This document shows, one piece after another, positions 35,708-45,044 of a stretch of DNA of 48,055 nucleotides; the first letter of the stretch is position 1; every line of letters begins with the position of its first letter. The DNA comes from Legionella maioricensis (GTDB lineage Bacteria > Pseudomonadota > Gammaproteobacteria > Legionellales > Legionellaceae), in the NCBI RefSeq assembly GCF_023618015.1, contig NZ_JAJKBJ010000024.1, positions 1 to 48,055 of the forward strand, in the 5' to 3' direction. The notes below the pieces were generated by a model. It did no database searches. It worked only from the letters and a program-made list of their open reading frames with translations, and had not been told where the DNA came from. The position numbers and the translations under genes were made by a program.

Positions 35708-35936
35708 AGTCCTCTCTCCGAATACCGCTTTATTTAAGTTTACATTTAAACCATTATAATTACAAATAGACCCATATGATTAATTATTGGTTATATAGAA
35801 AATGCTAATAACTGCTCTTCTTTTTACAGCAGTTGGCTATTTATTGATCTGAAATTAAAATTTACAAAATAAAAAAATGAGGCATTAAAGAATGAAGCTG
35901 AGGAGAGAAGTAAATATTTAGAAAATCATTGAAACA

Positions 35937-35964
35937 ACAAGCCAGACAAAATTATCTGGCTTGT
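35937..35964 (-). terminator. Terminator of the cold-shock gene
   Basis: ACAAGCCAGA and TCTGGCTTGT form a 10-bp stem with an AT-rich loop just past the cspA-like stop. On the minus strand it is followed by TGTTTC. It may also shield the region upstream of the repeat protein. Confidence 0.65.
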
Positions 35965-35971
35965 ATTAGTA

Positions 35972-36187
35972 TTATTCGGTTTCTACAACAACTTCTTGTG
36001 CCTTAAGCCCCTTAGGTCCTTTATCTAGCACAAAAGTTACAGGATCATTTTCATGAAGTGTTTTAAATCCAACACCTTGGATGTCTTTGTAATGTACAAA
36101 AATATCATCGCCTTGCTGATTAATAATAAATCCAAATCCCTTTTTTTCATTAAACCATTTAACATGGCCTATTTCTCTTTGCGACAT
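35972..36187 (-). CDS. Cold-shock domain protein (CspA family)
   Basis: A 71-residue single-stranded nucleic-acid binding protein acting as an RNA chaperone. RNP1 is visible as KGFGFI and RNP2 as DDIFVHY, preceded by GHVKWFNEK. RBS AGGGGATAGCT lies before ATG. It is monocistronic and divergent from pyrE. Which paralogue (CspA to CspE) cannot be told from sequence alone. Confidence 0.93.
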   Translation of the reverse strand: MSQREIGHVKWFNEKKGFGFIINQQGDDIFVHYKDIQGVGFKTLHENDPVTFVLDKGPKGLKAQEVVVETE

Positions 36188-36288
36188 TAGCTATCCCCTT
36201 TGTCTTAAGCTTTTTACATTTTTATCGTTATTTTTAATAGTTTAGTTACTCATTTTAGAACGACAGAAAAAGACCCGAAAAAAAAACA

Positions 36289-36316
36289 CTTGCTTATGAG
36301 TCATCTGCGCTATAAT
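36289..36316 (+). promoter_or_regulatory. Sigma-70 promoter candidate for pyrE
   Basis: CTTGCT and a perfect TATAAT -10 (36311-36316) are 16 bp apart. The site lies 127 bp before the pyrE start, leaving a long AT-rich leader in which I see no obvious attenuator. Confidence 0.5.
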
Positions 36317-36443
36317 AAGCACTTTATCCATGCACGACCAATCACGCACACTATGATTAGCATAACAGTTTTTTATTGATTGTTAAGGATTTTTTACAAA
36401 ATATGTGTTTGTTTTCAATAATTTTTTGTTTTAGGAATGAATA

Positions 36444-37082
36444 ATGAATCATACCAAATCATCTTTTATAAAATTAGCTCTGGATTGTCAGGTTTTAAAA
36501 TTTGGTGAATTTACTTTAAAGTCAGGCCGCACAAGCCCTTATTTTTTTAATGCAGGATTATTTTACCAAGGAAATGCCTTACGCCAGTTAGGACAATTTT
36601 ATGCACAAACACTTCTAGACAATAAAGTTGAGTTTGAACATTTATTCGGTCCGGCTTATAAAGGACTTCCTCTTGCCACAACGACAGCAGTTGCTCTTGC
36701 AGAACAAGGTAAAAATTGTACCGTAACGTTCAATCGTAAAGAAGTTAAAAACCATGGTGAAGGAGGTCAATTAATTGGATCTCCCTTAACTGGAAAAACG
36801 GTAATAATAGATGATGTGATTACCGCCGGAACTGCTTTTAGGGAATCACAAGCGCTAATAAAAGAGAATGGTGGTTTGTTAACCGCGGTGATTATAGCAC
36901 TCGATCGCTGTGAACAAGGAGCCACGGAAAAATCTACTCTATCAGAAATTAAAGCTATGGGAATCAATGTTTATTCCATTATTAATTTATTTGATTTAAT
37001 TGATTATTTAAAGAATGTGAATCAACATGAAGAAGTTAAAAAGTTGGAAGCGTACCAACAGCGTTACGGTTGTATTGAATAA
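36444..37082 (+). CDS. pyrE: Orotate phosphoribosyltransferase
   Basis: Converts orotate and PRPP into orotidine 5'-phosphate, the fifth step of pyrimidine synthesis. The 212-residue protein has [14 protein letters not shown] for substrate binding, [13 protein letters not shown] as the flexible catalytic loop and the PRPP motif [15 protein letters not shown]. Its length matches the gammaproteobacterial enzyme. Monocistronic, converging on the cytochrome bd cluster. Confidence 0.96.
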   Translation: MNHTKSSFIKLALDCQVLKFGEFTLKSGRTSPYFFNAGLFYQGNALRQLGQFYAQTLLDNKVEFEHLFGPAYKGLPLATTTAVALAEQGKNCTVTFNRKEVKNHGEGGQLIGSPLTGKTVIIDDVITAGTAFRESQALIKENGGLLTAVIIALDRCEQGATEKSTLSEIKAMGINVYSIINLFDLIDYLKNVNQHEEVKKLEAYQQRYGCIE

Positions 37083-37110
37083 TCTTTTCTCTCAAGTTAG
37101 TTCTAAATCA

Positions 37111-37199
37111 GTAGCCTGGGTGAAGGCGCAGCCGTAACCCAGGATCGAAACCTGATTCGAGCATTGATCCCGGATTACACTTCGCTCCATCCAGGCTAC
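37111..37199. repeat. REP-like long inverted repeat (GTAGCCTGG family)
   Basis: Starts GTAGCCTGGGTGAAGGCGCA and ends TTCGCTCCATCCAGGCTAC, so its ends pair imperfectly. It lies between the converging pyrE and cydX genes. The same end sequences recur at 47920-48007. Confidence 0.65.
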
Positions 37200-37245
37200 A
37201 ATTTTCTCTTAAGTTGACGCCCTTACCTGAACACGCACAGGCTCC

Positions 37246-37281
37246 GAGCGCCCGGGTTACGGCAAGCCTTCGCCCGGGCTC
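37246..37281. repeat. Second GC-rich inverted repeat in the pyrE-cydX spacer
   Basis: GAGCGCCCGGG and CGCCCGGGCTC flank TTACGGCAAGCCTT. It belongs to the same GC-rich repeat family as the copy at 37111 and lies 18 bp past the end of cydX, where it may serve as terminator. Confidence 0.6.
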
Positions 37282-37298
37282 AAAACGACATTGTCAAT

Positions 37299-37427
37299 TT
37301 ATTTTATGACATCTGCCTCAACTATAATTTCCTTATTATCGCCTTCCCTAAGCTCTAACCACACTGCATTCAATATTGCAAAAGCACAGGCTAAGCCAGT
37401 ACCTAATATCCAGGAAAAATACCACAT
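37299..37427 (-). CDS. cydX: Cytochrome bd oxidase small subunit CydX
   Basis: A 42-residue single-span inner-membrane peptide. MWYFSWILGTGLACAFAILN closely follows E. coli CydX (MWYFAWILGTLLACSFGVIT), including the conserved Trp/Tyr start and a Glu after the membrane segment (VWLELREGD). CydX stabilises the haems of bd oxidase. It begins 9 bp after the cydB stop with a strong RBS (AAGGAGGG), making it the last gene of the cyd operon. Confidence 0.93.
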   Translation of the reverse strand: MWYFSWILGTGLACAFAILNAVWLELREGDNKEIIVEADVIK

Positions 37428-37436
37428 AAACCCTCC

Positions 37437-38573
37437 TTAATAAGCAGATTCCTGATTCGCCCTTACGGTTTCCTCAGTCACTTTGCCGCGTAAAACTCTA
37501 TAAACCCAAGCAGTGTATGCCAAAACAATTGGTAAAAAAATTACCGTAGCAATCAGCATAATAAACAACGTGAGCTGGCTGGATGAACTATCCCAAACAA
37601 TTAAACTGCTTTTAGGAGTGGTTGAAGAAGGGAGTATGAAAGGAAACATACTTACTCCTACGGTTGCAATAACACTCCCCACGCTCAATGCACTGAAAAC
37701 AAAAGCGATTACGGCCCTGCGAGCAAGTACTATCGCTAGTAAAGCACTCACCAAACCAATAATCGGTACTATTAAAGTGATGGGATAAGTTCTGTAGTTA
37801 TTAAACCAAGCACCGGCCTGGCTGACCGCATCTTTATATAATGGATTAGAAGGACCATCATGAGGAACCAGACTGGATAAGACATAACCATTGATACCAT
37901 AATGAACCCAGAAACCACAAGCCACAAACAAGACCATCAATAAAAACGCACATATTCGCGCATTTATCCTGGCTCGGCGCTGAAGAATCCCTTCCGTTTT
38001 CACTTGGAGAAAAAACGCTCCATGCATAGCAAGCATTAATACAGACACCACCCCACAAGCTAATGCAAAGGGATTTAATAACTCCAAAAAAGTACCTGTA
38101 TAAAAGGGTCTTAAGCTATCATCAATGAAAAATGGCACGCCTTGTATCACATTTCCTATGGCTACACCAAAAATCAAGGCAGGAACAAAACCGCCAACAA
38201 ATAATGCCCAATCCCAAGTAGCTCTCCATGTCCGATTTTCCATCTTGGAGCGATATTTAAATCCCACCGGCCGTAAAATCAAGGCCAATAGAACTACCAA
38301 CATGGCCAGATAAAAACCTGAAAAGGACAAAGCATACAACATAGGCCAGGCAGCAAAAATAGCTCCTCCACCTAATATGAACCATACCTGGTTCCCCTCC
38401 CAGGTTGGACCTATGCTATTGATAAGCACTCGTCTTTCCATATCCGATTTAGCTATCCAGGGAAGCCACATCGCTACACCCAGATCAAAACCATCCATAA
38501 TGGCGAACCCTATTAACAAGACGCCAAGCAATAACCACCAAATTACTCTTAAAGTTTCATAATCCAAGGGCAT
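37437..38573 (-). CDS. cydB: Cytochrome bd ubiquinol oxidase subunit II
   Basis: A 378-residue inner-membrane protein with about eight to nine hydrophobic spans. The family start LRVIWWLLLGVLLIGFAIMD then GFDLGVAMWLPWI is present, as are NSIGPTWEGNQVWFILGGG and GNVIQGVPF. CydB pairs with CydA to form the quinol oxidase, a high-affinity terminal oxidase useful at low oxygen. RBS AGGAG precedes ATG. It follows cydA by 16 bp. Confidence 0.96.
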   Translation of the reverse strand: MPLDYETLRVIWWLLLGVLLIGFAIMDGFDLGVAMWLPWIAKSDMERRVLINSIGPTWEGNQVWFILGGGAIFAAWPMLYALSFSGFYLAMLVVLLALILRPVGFKYRSKMENRTWRATWDWALFVGGFVPALIFGVAIGNVIQGVPFFIDDSLRPFYTGTFLELLNPFALACGVVSVLMLAMHGAFFLQVKTEGILQRRARINARICAFLLMVLFVACGFWVHYGINGYVLSSLVPHDGPSNPLYKDAVSQAGAWFNNYRTYPITLIVPIIGLVSALLAIVLARRAVIAFVFSALSVGSVIATVGVSMFPFILPSSTTPKSSLIVWDSSSSQLTLFIMLIATVIFLPIVLAYTAWVYRVLRGKVTEETVRANQESAY

Positions 38574-38589
38574 TAGAGTCTCCTAAAAA

Positions 38590-40122
38590 TTAATACTGCA
38601 TCATTCCATCAGGTCCACGGCGAATGTACTTCACCATCAAATAAAGCTCTACCACAGCAAGAGTTGTGTAAAACAATACAAAACCTCCAATGGACGTCAT
38701 TACTTGACCAGAAGATAATGCAGAGGTTCCCATAAACGTAGGCAGCACTCCCTGAACAACCCAGGGTTGACGACCATATTCAGCAACTACCCAACCTAAT
38801 TCAGCAGCAATCCAGGGTAAGGGCAAGGAATAGAAAGCGATCCTGTGGAACCAGCGCGAGCTGTGTAAGGTATGCTTTGCTGAAAGATAGAAACCTGTAG
38901 CAAACAAAAGAATAAAATACATGCCACAAGCAACCATAAGCCTAAAAGAAAAGAACATAGGGATAACTTTAGGTTTTAAATCCTGAGCAGCTTGATTGAT
39001 TTGATCCTCAGTTGCATCCGTTACGTTCTCTGTGTATTTTTTAAGCAACAAACCGTAACCAAGAGAACTACTGTGTTGTTCAAATGTCGCTTTAGCCTGC
39101 TCATTTTTTGGATCTTTCTGCAAGGCCTTTAACGCTTCATAAGCAATCATCCCGTCCTTGATTTTTACTTTCCCATCTTCAATTAAATTCATTATTCCTT
39201 CCAGAGGAGTATTGAACGAACGGGTAGCAATGATTCCCAGTACAAAAGGAATATCTATTGCATAGCGTGTGGTCTGTGCTTTTTCATCGGGAATTCCAAA
39301 CAAAGTCAATCCCGCAGGAGCTTTCTCCGTATGCCACATTCCTTCCATTACTGCTATCTTCATTTTTTGGTTCTCGTTGGCGACATAACCACTTTCATCA
39401 CCTAGTACCACAACAGACAAAGCCGAAGCCAGACCAAAAGAAACGGCAACAGTCATAGAGCGCTTCGCAAATGCTTTATTTCGTCCGCGTAAAAGAAAAT
39501 ACGAACTAATAGAAAGAACGAACATAGCACCAGTGACATAACCAGCACTTATAGTATGAACAAATTTTGCCTGGGCTACAGGATTAAAGAGCATGTCATA
39601 AAAACTGCTTACTTCCATACGCATGGTTTGGTAATTAAAAAAAGCCCCTACTGGATTCTGCATCCATCCATTAGCGATTAAAATCCACAAAGCCGATAAA
39701 TTAGTGCCTAAAGCCAATAGCCAAGTACAGGTTAAATGTTTTAATTTGGATAGTTTATCCCATCCAAAGAAAAAAAGACCCACGAAGGTTGCTTCGAGAA
39801 AGAAAGCCATTAATCCTTCTATTGCTAATGGGGCACCAAAAACATCACCCACATAATGAGAATAGTAAGCCCAGTTAGTCCCAAACTGAAACTCCATGGT
39901 GAGCCCCGTGGCAACCCCTAAAACGAAGTTAATTCCAAATAAAACCCCCCAATACTTTACCATCTGCCGCCATATTTCACGTCCTGTCATTACATAAACA
40001 GTTTCCATAATGGCGAGCAGAACTGACAATCCTAAGGTTAAAGGGACAAATAAAAAATGATACAGTGCCGTTAAAGCAAACTGTAACCTAGATAGATCAA
40101 CTACCTCACTTGCGGGTATCAT
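38590..40122 (-). CDS. cydA: Cytochrome bd ubiquinol oxidase subunit I
   Basis: The haem-bearing subunit, 510 residues. His22 in LTALYHFLFVPLTLG corresponds to haem ligand His19 of E. coli. ELGWVVAEYGRQPWVVQGVLP is the quinol-region signature near residue 455. The long periplasmic Q-loop (about 255-370) is of the E. coli CydA type rather than the short cyanide-insensitive CioA type. ATG 40122 is preferred because GAGG lies seven bases upstream; the TTG just before it is too close. Catalyses quinol oxidation with reduction of O2 to water. Confidence 0.95.
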   Translation of the reverse strand: MIPASEVVDLSRLQFALTALYHFLFVPLTLGLSVLLAIMETVYVMTGREIWRQMVKYWGVLFGINFVLGVATGLTMEFQFGTNWAYYSHYVGDVFGAPLAIEGLMAFFLEATFVGLFFFGWDKLSKLKHLTCTWLLALGTNLSALWILIANGWMQNPVGAFFNYQTMRMEVSSFYDMLFNPVAQAKFVHTISAGYVTGAMFVLSISSYFLLRGRNKAFAKRSMTVAVSFGLASALSVVVLGDESGYVANENQKMKIAVMEGMWHTEKAPAGLTLFGIPDEKAQTTRYAIDIPFVLGIIATRSFNTPLEGIMNLIEDGKVKIKDGMIAYEALKALQKDPKNEQAKATFEQHSSSLGYGLLLKKYTENVTDATEDQINQAAQDLKPKVIPMFFSFRLMVACGMYFILLFATGFYLSAKHTLHSSRWFHRIAFYSLPLPWIAAELGWVVAEYGRQPWVVQGVLPTFMGTSALSSGQVMTSIGGFVLFYTTLAVVELYLMVKYIRRGPDGMMQY

Positions 40123-40126
40123 CAAA

Positions 40127-40300
40127 TCACCTCATGTTATTATTTTTGGAAAAAACTGGTTGTTGACTCTTTCCTAACAACCATTCCTGACTGCTGGTTA
40201 ATACCGGATGCATCCCCCTGACGCAGATCCACCACAATAAAAAAAGTAATATCAATTTAATGGTAATAGTTAACGTTATATCTCGAGTAAAAGGTTTCAT
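40127..40300 (-). CDS. cydP: CydP-like small membrane protein
   Basis: A 57-residue single-span protein directly upstream of cydA (stop to start gap 4 bp). MKPFTRDITLTITIKLILLF then LLWWICVRGMHP has the short basic start, Ile/Leu-rich span and double Trp typical of the putative bd-oxidase small subunit CydP. Its position as first gene of the cyd operon supports that. It is not homologous to CydX. Role inferred by context. Confidence 0.65.
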   Translation of the reverse strand: MKPFTRDITLTITIKLILLFLLWWICVRGMHPVLTSSQEWLLGKSQQPVFSKNNNMR

Positions 40301-40375
40301 AATCGTTATCCATTTTAAACAAGTAATTACTTTATATGATTTAGCGCTTTATTTCCAAATATTTTCACTTTTATA

Positions 40376-40404
40376 TTGACAATAATAAAGATAATCATTA
40401 TCAT
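40376..40404 (+). promoter_or_regulatory. Sigma-70 promoter with overlapping Fur-box-like site
   Basis: TTGACA (40376-40381), 17-bp spacer, TATCAT (40399-40404) make a strong promoter reading toward the his regulator. Bases 40384-40402 (AATAAAGATAATCATTATC) match the 19-bp Fur-box consensus GATAATGATAATCATTATC at 17 of 19 positions. The site covers the spacer and -10, a position that would block transcription when iron is plentiful. It also lies upstream of the divergent cyd operon. Confidence 0.6.
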
Positions 40405-40437
40405 CTGAGTCATGTTGCAGCGCATTAATACATTAAT

Positions 40438-40731
40438 ATGAAAATACATTCTACTACAAAACACTCTGCTCTTCCTGATTTAATGTACGCAATTAGCTTG
40501 CTGAAAAACCAAGAAGAAGCTTTAAACTTTTTTACTGATTTGTGTACCCCAGCAGAATTAGAGTCTATGGCTGATCGTTGGCAAGTTGTACCTTTGCTAC
40601 GACAAGGCATCCCCTACCGTACCATTCATGAGCAAACCGGAGTAAGCGTCACCACAATTACTCGTGTTGCACGATGTTTAAGCTTTGGTACAGGCGGATA
40701 TAATCTTATTGCAGATAGAACGGAGAAGTAA
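40438..40731 (+). CDS. TrpR-like regulator (YerC/YecD family), putative HisR
   Basis: A 97-residue helix-turn-helix protein of the Trp-repressor superfamily. LCTPAELESMADRWQVVPLL then RQGIPYRTIHEQTGVSVTTI and TRVARCLSFGTGGY is the YerC/YecD signature. Its stop overlaps the start of hisG by one base (TAATG), so it is translated with the his operon. Family members beside his genes are proposed histidine-responsive repressors; the real ligand is not shown here. E. coli his instead uses attenuation. Confidence 0.88.
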   Translation: MKIHSTTKHSALPDLMYAISLLKNQEEALNFFTDLCTPAELESMADRWQVVPLLRQGIPYRTIHEQTGVSVTTITRVARCLSFGTGGYNLIADRTEK

Positions 40732-41612
40732 TGAAAAATCGTTTACGCTTGGCATTACAAAAAAAAGGGCGTTTGTCTGAAGAATCACTTAATCTTTTAC
40801 AACGTTGTGGTTTAAAATTTCGCATCAAACCCAATGCGTTACTTACTCATGTAGATAACTTTCCTATTGATTTACTTTTTGTTCGCGATGATGACATCCC
40901 TACGTTAGTTTTTGATAATTTATGTGATGGCGGAATTGTTGGCGAAAATGTCTTATTGGAAGCTTCTCTTGCCAAACCACAAAAGCAATACAAAAAATTA
41001 CTCGCCTTGGGTACCTGTACTTGTCGTTTATCTATAGCAGTGCCTGAGTCTTTCGATTACCAAGGTCCAGGAAGCCTGGATGGAAAGCGCATCGCTACCA
41101 GTTACCCTTATTTACTGAATGAATATTTAAAAGAACGCAAAATATGCGCTGAAAGCCTCATCTTGTCTGGTTCAGTTGAAGTAGCACCGCGTATGGGTAT
41201 GGCAGAGGCAATTTGCGATCTGGTATCAAGCGGCCAAACGCTGGAAGACAACAAATTGCTTGAAGTAGACACGGTTTTGCAAAGCCAGGCGGTGTTCATT
41301 CAGACGTCAAAGCAATTTATGCCTGAGCATGAGGATTTATTTGACATGCTTGCCCGGCGAATCCAGGCAGTACAGCAGGCACAGGAAAGAAAATATATTG
41401 TCTTTCATGCGCCCAAATCTGCACTTGAACGAATTGCGGAAAATCTGCCGGGAGCAGAAGCCCCCACTATTCTTCCGTTGCCCGGTAACCCGGAAAAAGT
41501 AGCAGTCCACGTTGTTTCCAGTGAACGAGTATTTTGGAATACGTTGGAAACCATTCAAGGTTTAGGTGCCAGCTCTATTTTAGTTTTACCTATAGAAAAA
41601 ATGTTGGAGTAA
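40731..41612 (+). CDS. hisG: ATP phosphoribosyltransferase (long form)
   Basis: First and committed step of histidine synthesis: ATP plus PRPP gives phosphoribosyl-ATP. At 293 residues it is the long form with a C-terminal ACT-like regulatory domain (about 220-293), usually hexameric and inhibited by histidine, so no HisZ is needed. LRLALQKKGRLSEESLNLLQ and CDLVSSGQTLEDNKL are characteristic. Five bp before hisD. Confidence 0.95.
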   Translation: MKNRLRLALQKKGRLSEESLNLLQRCGLKFRIKPNALLTHVDNFPIDLLFVRDDDIPTLVFDNLCDGGIVGENVLLEASLAKPQKQYKKLLALGTCTCRLSIAVPESFDYQGPGSLDGKRIATSYPYLLNEYLKERKICAESLILSGSVEVAPRMGMAEAICDLVSSGQTLEDNKLLEVDTVLQSQAVFIQTSKQFMPEHEDLFDMLARRIQAVQQAQERKYIVFHAPKSALERIAENLPGAEAPTILPLPGNPEKVAVHVVSSERVFWNTLETIQGLGASSILVLPIEKMLE

Positions 41613-41617
41613 GTATT

Positions 41618-42913
41618 ATGTTAACCATCAAAAACTGGTCTTCTTTATCTTCAGCGGATAAAAAGCAATGCTTATCCCGACCTTTGCAAGTTTCTGCTGC
41701 CAAAAATAATGTTTCAGCCGTTATCAAACAAGTACGGTCTTTTGGCGATAAAGCCCTATTGGAATTAACAGAACAATTCGATGGAGCTCACTTGGAAACG
41801 CTTCAGGTTCCCATTGAAAAAATTACAAAAGCGGCCGTGAACCAACAATCATTAACGGCTATTAATCAGGCAATAGAAACCATTACTGCTTACCACCAGG
41901 CTTTATTGCCAGAAAATACCCGGATTTCTACCGCAAAAGGCATTGATATCTTAACGACCTACAGACCCATTCAAAGAGTAGGATTATATGTTCCAGGAGG
42001 AAATAAAACCCCTCTGATCTCTTCGTTGTTAATGCAAGCAATACCTGCACGTGTTGCCGGATGCCCTATCAGAGTACTTTGTACCCCCCCTGATGCCAAA
42101 GGAGAAATCAATGAGCATTTGCTTGTGGCGGCGCGGTTGAGTGGTATTGAGACTATTTATACACTGGGTGGAGCCCAAGCGATTGCTGCTATGGCTTATG
42201 GGACTGAAACAGTGACTAAAGTAGATAAATTATTTGGCCCTGGTAATAGTTATGTCACCGAAGCCAAAACCCAGGTTGCCAGTGATCCCTGTGGAGCGGC
42301 TATAGACATGCCGGCCGGACCATCTGAAGTCATGATCATCGCTGATGATCAGGCTAATCCTGCTTTTCTGGCGGCTGATTTATTAGCTCAGGCAGAACAC
42401 GGTCCAGACTCTCAAGTATTACTGGTTTGTAATAGCTCGGACTGTGCTGAAAAAGTTAATCAGCAATTAAAAACACAATTAGCCCATCTGTCCCGACAAG
42501 ATCTTATTAAACGATCGCTAGCTCACAGTATGATTATTATATCGTCTGTTCAAAGAGAACAAATCAGCATCATTAATGACTACGCGCCAGAACACTTAAT
42601 CATTAACAGGGAAGACGCGGCTTTGTGGGTAGACCAGATATGCGCTGTTGGCACTGTATTTCTTGGCTCTTGGGCCGCAGAAACTATGGGTGATTATGTG
42701 ACAGGAAGTAATCATGTGCTGCCTACAAATGGTTTTGCAAGAAGTCATAATGGGCTGAGCACCATAGATTTTCTGACGCGCTTTAGCGTGCAATCAATTA
42801 ATCAGGAAGGGATACGTAATTTGGGCCCAACAGCGGTTACTTTAGCGCAAATCGAAGGTTTGGATGCTCATGCTAATGCAGTACAAATTCGACTCAATGC
42901 TTTGGAGGTTTAA
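41618..42913 (+). CDS. hisD: Histidinol dehydrogenase
   Basis: NAD- and zinc-dependent enzyme oxidising histidinol to histidine in two steps, the last of the pathway. 431 residues from ATG 41618. GGAQAIAAMAYGTETVTKVD then KLFGPGNSYVTEAK and IDMPAGPSEVMIIAD are diagnostic, and SNHVLPTNGFARSHNGLS is the C-terminal metal/substrate region. An in-frame codon 28 positions earlier lies inside hisG, and GGAG precedes the chosen start. Its stop abuts hisC. Confidence 0.96.
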   Translation: MLTIKNWSSLSSADKKQCLSRPLQVSAAKNNVSAVIKQVRSFGDKALLELTEQFDGAHLETLQVPIEKITKAAVNQQSLTAINQAIETITAYHQALLPENTRISTAKGIDILTTYRPIQRVGLYVPGGNKTPLISSLLMQAIPARVAGCPIRVLCTPPDAKGEINEHLLVAARLSGIETIYTLGGAQAIAAMAYGTETVTKVDKLFGPGNSYVTEAKTQVASDPCGAAIDMPAGPSEVMIIADDQANPAFLAADLLAQAEHGPDSQVLLVCNSSDCAEKVNQQLKTQLAHLSRQDLIKRSLAHSMIIISSVQREQISIINDYAPEHLIINREDAALWVDQICAVGTVFLGSWAAETMGDYVTGSNHVLPTNGFARSHNGLSTIDFLTRFSVQSINQEGIRNLGPTAVTLAQIEGLDAHANAVQIRLNALEV

Positions 42914-44008
42914 ATGTCCATACTCAATTTAATACGCCCCGAATTATTAAACAGTCCCAATTATGTGCCTGGCGGAGAGGAGGCAAAATATAGATTGCAT
43001 GCCAATGAATTACCCTGGACTCCCATAGAAACAAGGCCTGTTAATTTAAATTTTTACCCCAATACTAATTTACACAATGAATTACAAAAGCAGTTAGCCG
43101 CACGTTACCAGGTTGAGGATGAGCAGTTGGCGCTGACCCGAGGAAGTGATGATGGCATTGATTTAGTCACCCGTTTATTTTTAAGCGCAGGCAAAGATGC
43201 GTTCATGCAATTTTCACCAACCTTCCCCATGTATGCATTTTATGTCCGCTTGCAACAGGGAGAATTGATTCAATGCCCTTTAGATCCGCAGGATAACTTT
43301 AGTCTTTCCCTGGATAAAATTAAAAGCAGCTGGCAGCCCAACTGCAAAATTATCATGTTTTGCAGTCCCAATAATCCCACTGGAACTCTTATTGATTTGG
43401 AGCTCATTGCAGCAGTCTGTGAGCACTATAAGAATCGATCACTCGTAGTCGTTGATGAAGCGTATATTGAATTTGCCAAAGCCAAGAGTGCCATAACTTT
43501 AATTCCCCAATTTGAGAATTTAGTGGTACTAAGAACGCTGTCCAAGGCAGGTGGTTTGGCTGGCCTGCGTTTGGGCGGCGTTATTGCCCAAGCACATGTC
43601 ATACAGGCTTTTAGAAAAATTATTCCCCCTTATACACTTTCCAGCGCTGTTATCGAATTAGCCTCCAATGCCCTGGCAATAGATAGCTGGTTTTTATCCG
43701 CTCTGGAAAAGATTAAAATCTCTAGAGACTGGCTATTTAATGAGCTACAAAAAAATGAAGTTATCGAAAAAATCTATCCAACTGAAGCCAATTTTATTCT
43801 GGTTAAAACCCCTTATGCTAAAGAATTAACTACCTGGTTTGCCAGTCATGGTATAGCGATTAGAGATTTTCCAGCCAATTCTTTATTGCATGATCATCTG
43901 CGTATTACCGTAGGTGAAGAACAGCAAAATCAATTATTAATCGATACGCTCTCTTCTTTTATCAATAATGTTTCAGGATTAAAAAATGCAAAAAATCTTA
44001 TTTATTGA
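42914..44008 (+). CDS. hisC: Histidinol-phosphate aminotransferase
   Basis: PLP enzyme of the class I/II aminotransferase fold, converting imidazole-acetol phosphate to histidinol phosphate. 364 residues. PLP lysine is Lys211 in [16 protein letters not shown], and the cofactor Asp is in [10 protein letters not shown] (Asp181). SPNNPTGT follows the family pattern. It begins directly after the hisD stop and its 3' end overlaps hisB by 23 bp. Confidence 0.95.
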   Translation: MSILNLIRPELLNSPNYVPGGEEAKYRLHANELPWTPIETRPVNLNFYPNTNLHNELQKQLAARYQVEDEQLALTRGSDDGIDLVTRLFLSAGKDAFMQFSPTFPMYAFYVRLQQGELIQCPLDPQDNFSLSLDKIKSSWQPNCKIIMFCSPNNPTGTLIDLELIAAVCEHYKNRSLVVVDEAYIEFAKAKSAITLIPQFENLVVLRTLSKAGGLAGLRLGGVIAQAHVIQAFRKIIPPYTLSSAVIELASNALAIDSWFLSALEKIKISRDWLFNELQKNEVIEKIYPTEANFILVKTPYAKELTTWFASHGIAIRDFPANSLLHDHLRITVGEEQQNQLLIDTLSSFINNVSGLKNAKNLIY

Positions 44009-45044
44009 CCGCGACGGTACTTTAGTTGAAGAGCCATTTGACTTTCAAGTGGATTCTTTAGATAAAATCAAGTTAACTCCAGGAGTAATTCCTGCACTAC
44101 TCCAGTTAAGAAATGCCGATTTTAAATTCATTATGGTAACGAATCAAAATGGCATTGGAACACCTGCTTTTCCAGAAGAAGATTTTGCAATTTGTCATGA
44201 TTTTATTCTCGATCTTTTTTCTTCTCAAGGAATAGTCTTTGATGAAATTTTTGTTTGTCCCCACTTGCCAGAGGATAATTGTGTTTGTCGCAAGCCCAAA
44301 ACCGGACTGTTGGATCAATGGATGAGACACACAGCTATTGATAAACGAGCCTCATGGGTCATAGGGGATAGAGATACCGATAGAGAATTGGCAGACAATT
44401 TAGGGGTTAAATTCCTTCCGGTGTCCAAACAATCCACCTGGAGTCAAATTGCCCAGGAAATACTTAATACTCCTCGTACTGCTGTAATAAAAAGAAAAAC
44501 AAATGAAACCGATATCGATTTGACTTTAACCTTAGATACAGACCAAAGTGGCAGCATTAAAACACCATTACCTTTTTTTAATCACATGTTGGAACAAATA
44601 GCAAAACATGGTGGATTTAATCTTGAATTAAACGCCACTGGTGATATAGAGGTCGATGATCATCATTTAGTAGAAGATACTGCGATTGCTCTTGGAGAGG
44701 CGCTAAGAGAATCCCTTGGCGATAAATGGGGCATTAACCGTTACGGATTCACCCTACCCATGGATGAAGCATTGGCATCCATTGCCATAGACATTAGTGG
44801 CCGAAGCTTTTGTGAATTCAAAGGCCAGTTTACTCGTGAATTTGTTGGCGGTATGGCCACTGAAATGGTCCCTCACTTTTTCCACTCTTTTGCCAGTGCC
44901 TTGGGTGCCACCATCCACATCAGCGTCACAGGGACCAATCACCACCATATGATAGAAGCTTGCTTTAAATCACTAGGAAGAGCATTACGTCAGGCTTGTA
45001 TGAAAACCAGTGAGTTCCTTCCCTCTACCAAGGGGGTTTTATGA
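43986..45044 (+). CDS. hisB: Bifunctional histidinol-phosphatase / imidazoleglycerol-phosphate dehydratase
   Basis: Fusion protein of 352 residues. Residues 1-165 are a HAD-type histidinol phosphatase ([12 protein letters not shown] with Asp8 and Asp10; the Cys/His zinc loop [15 protein letters not shown]). Residues about 168-352 are IGP dehydratase with the metal motifs [14 protein letters not shown] and [19 protein letters not shown]. This fused arrangement is typical of gammaproteobacteria. Overlaps hisC and, by 4 bp, hisH. Confidence 0.96.
   Translation: MQKILFIDRDGTLVEEPFDFQVDSLDKIKLTPGVIPALLQLRNADFKFIMVTNQNGIGTPAFPEEDFAICHDFILDLFSSQGIVFDEIFVCPHLPEDNCVCRKPKTGLLDQWMRHTAIDKRASWVIGDRDTDRELADNLGVKFLPVSKQSTWSQIAQEILNTPRTAVIKRKTNETDIDLTLTLDTDQSGSIKTPLPFFNHMLEQIAKHGGFNLELNATGDIEVDDHHLVEDTAIALGEALRESLGDKWGINRYGFTLPMDEALASIAIDISGRSFCEFKGQFTREFVGGMATEMVPHFFHSFASALGATIHISVTGTNHHHMIEACFKSLGRALRQACMKTSEFLPSTKGVL

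Noticed and set aside
35708..35780. PmrA-type tandem TTAAAT boxes upstream of the duplicated putative effector
   Set aside because: The two TTAAAT elements are 12 bp apart, not the 11-bp period of the PmrA site, and such motifs are frequent in AT-rich DNA.
40123..40125. TTG start for cydA
   Set aside because: The GAGG sequence is too close; the following ATG has proper spacing.
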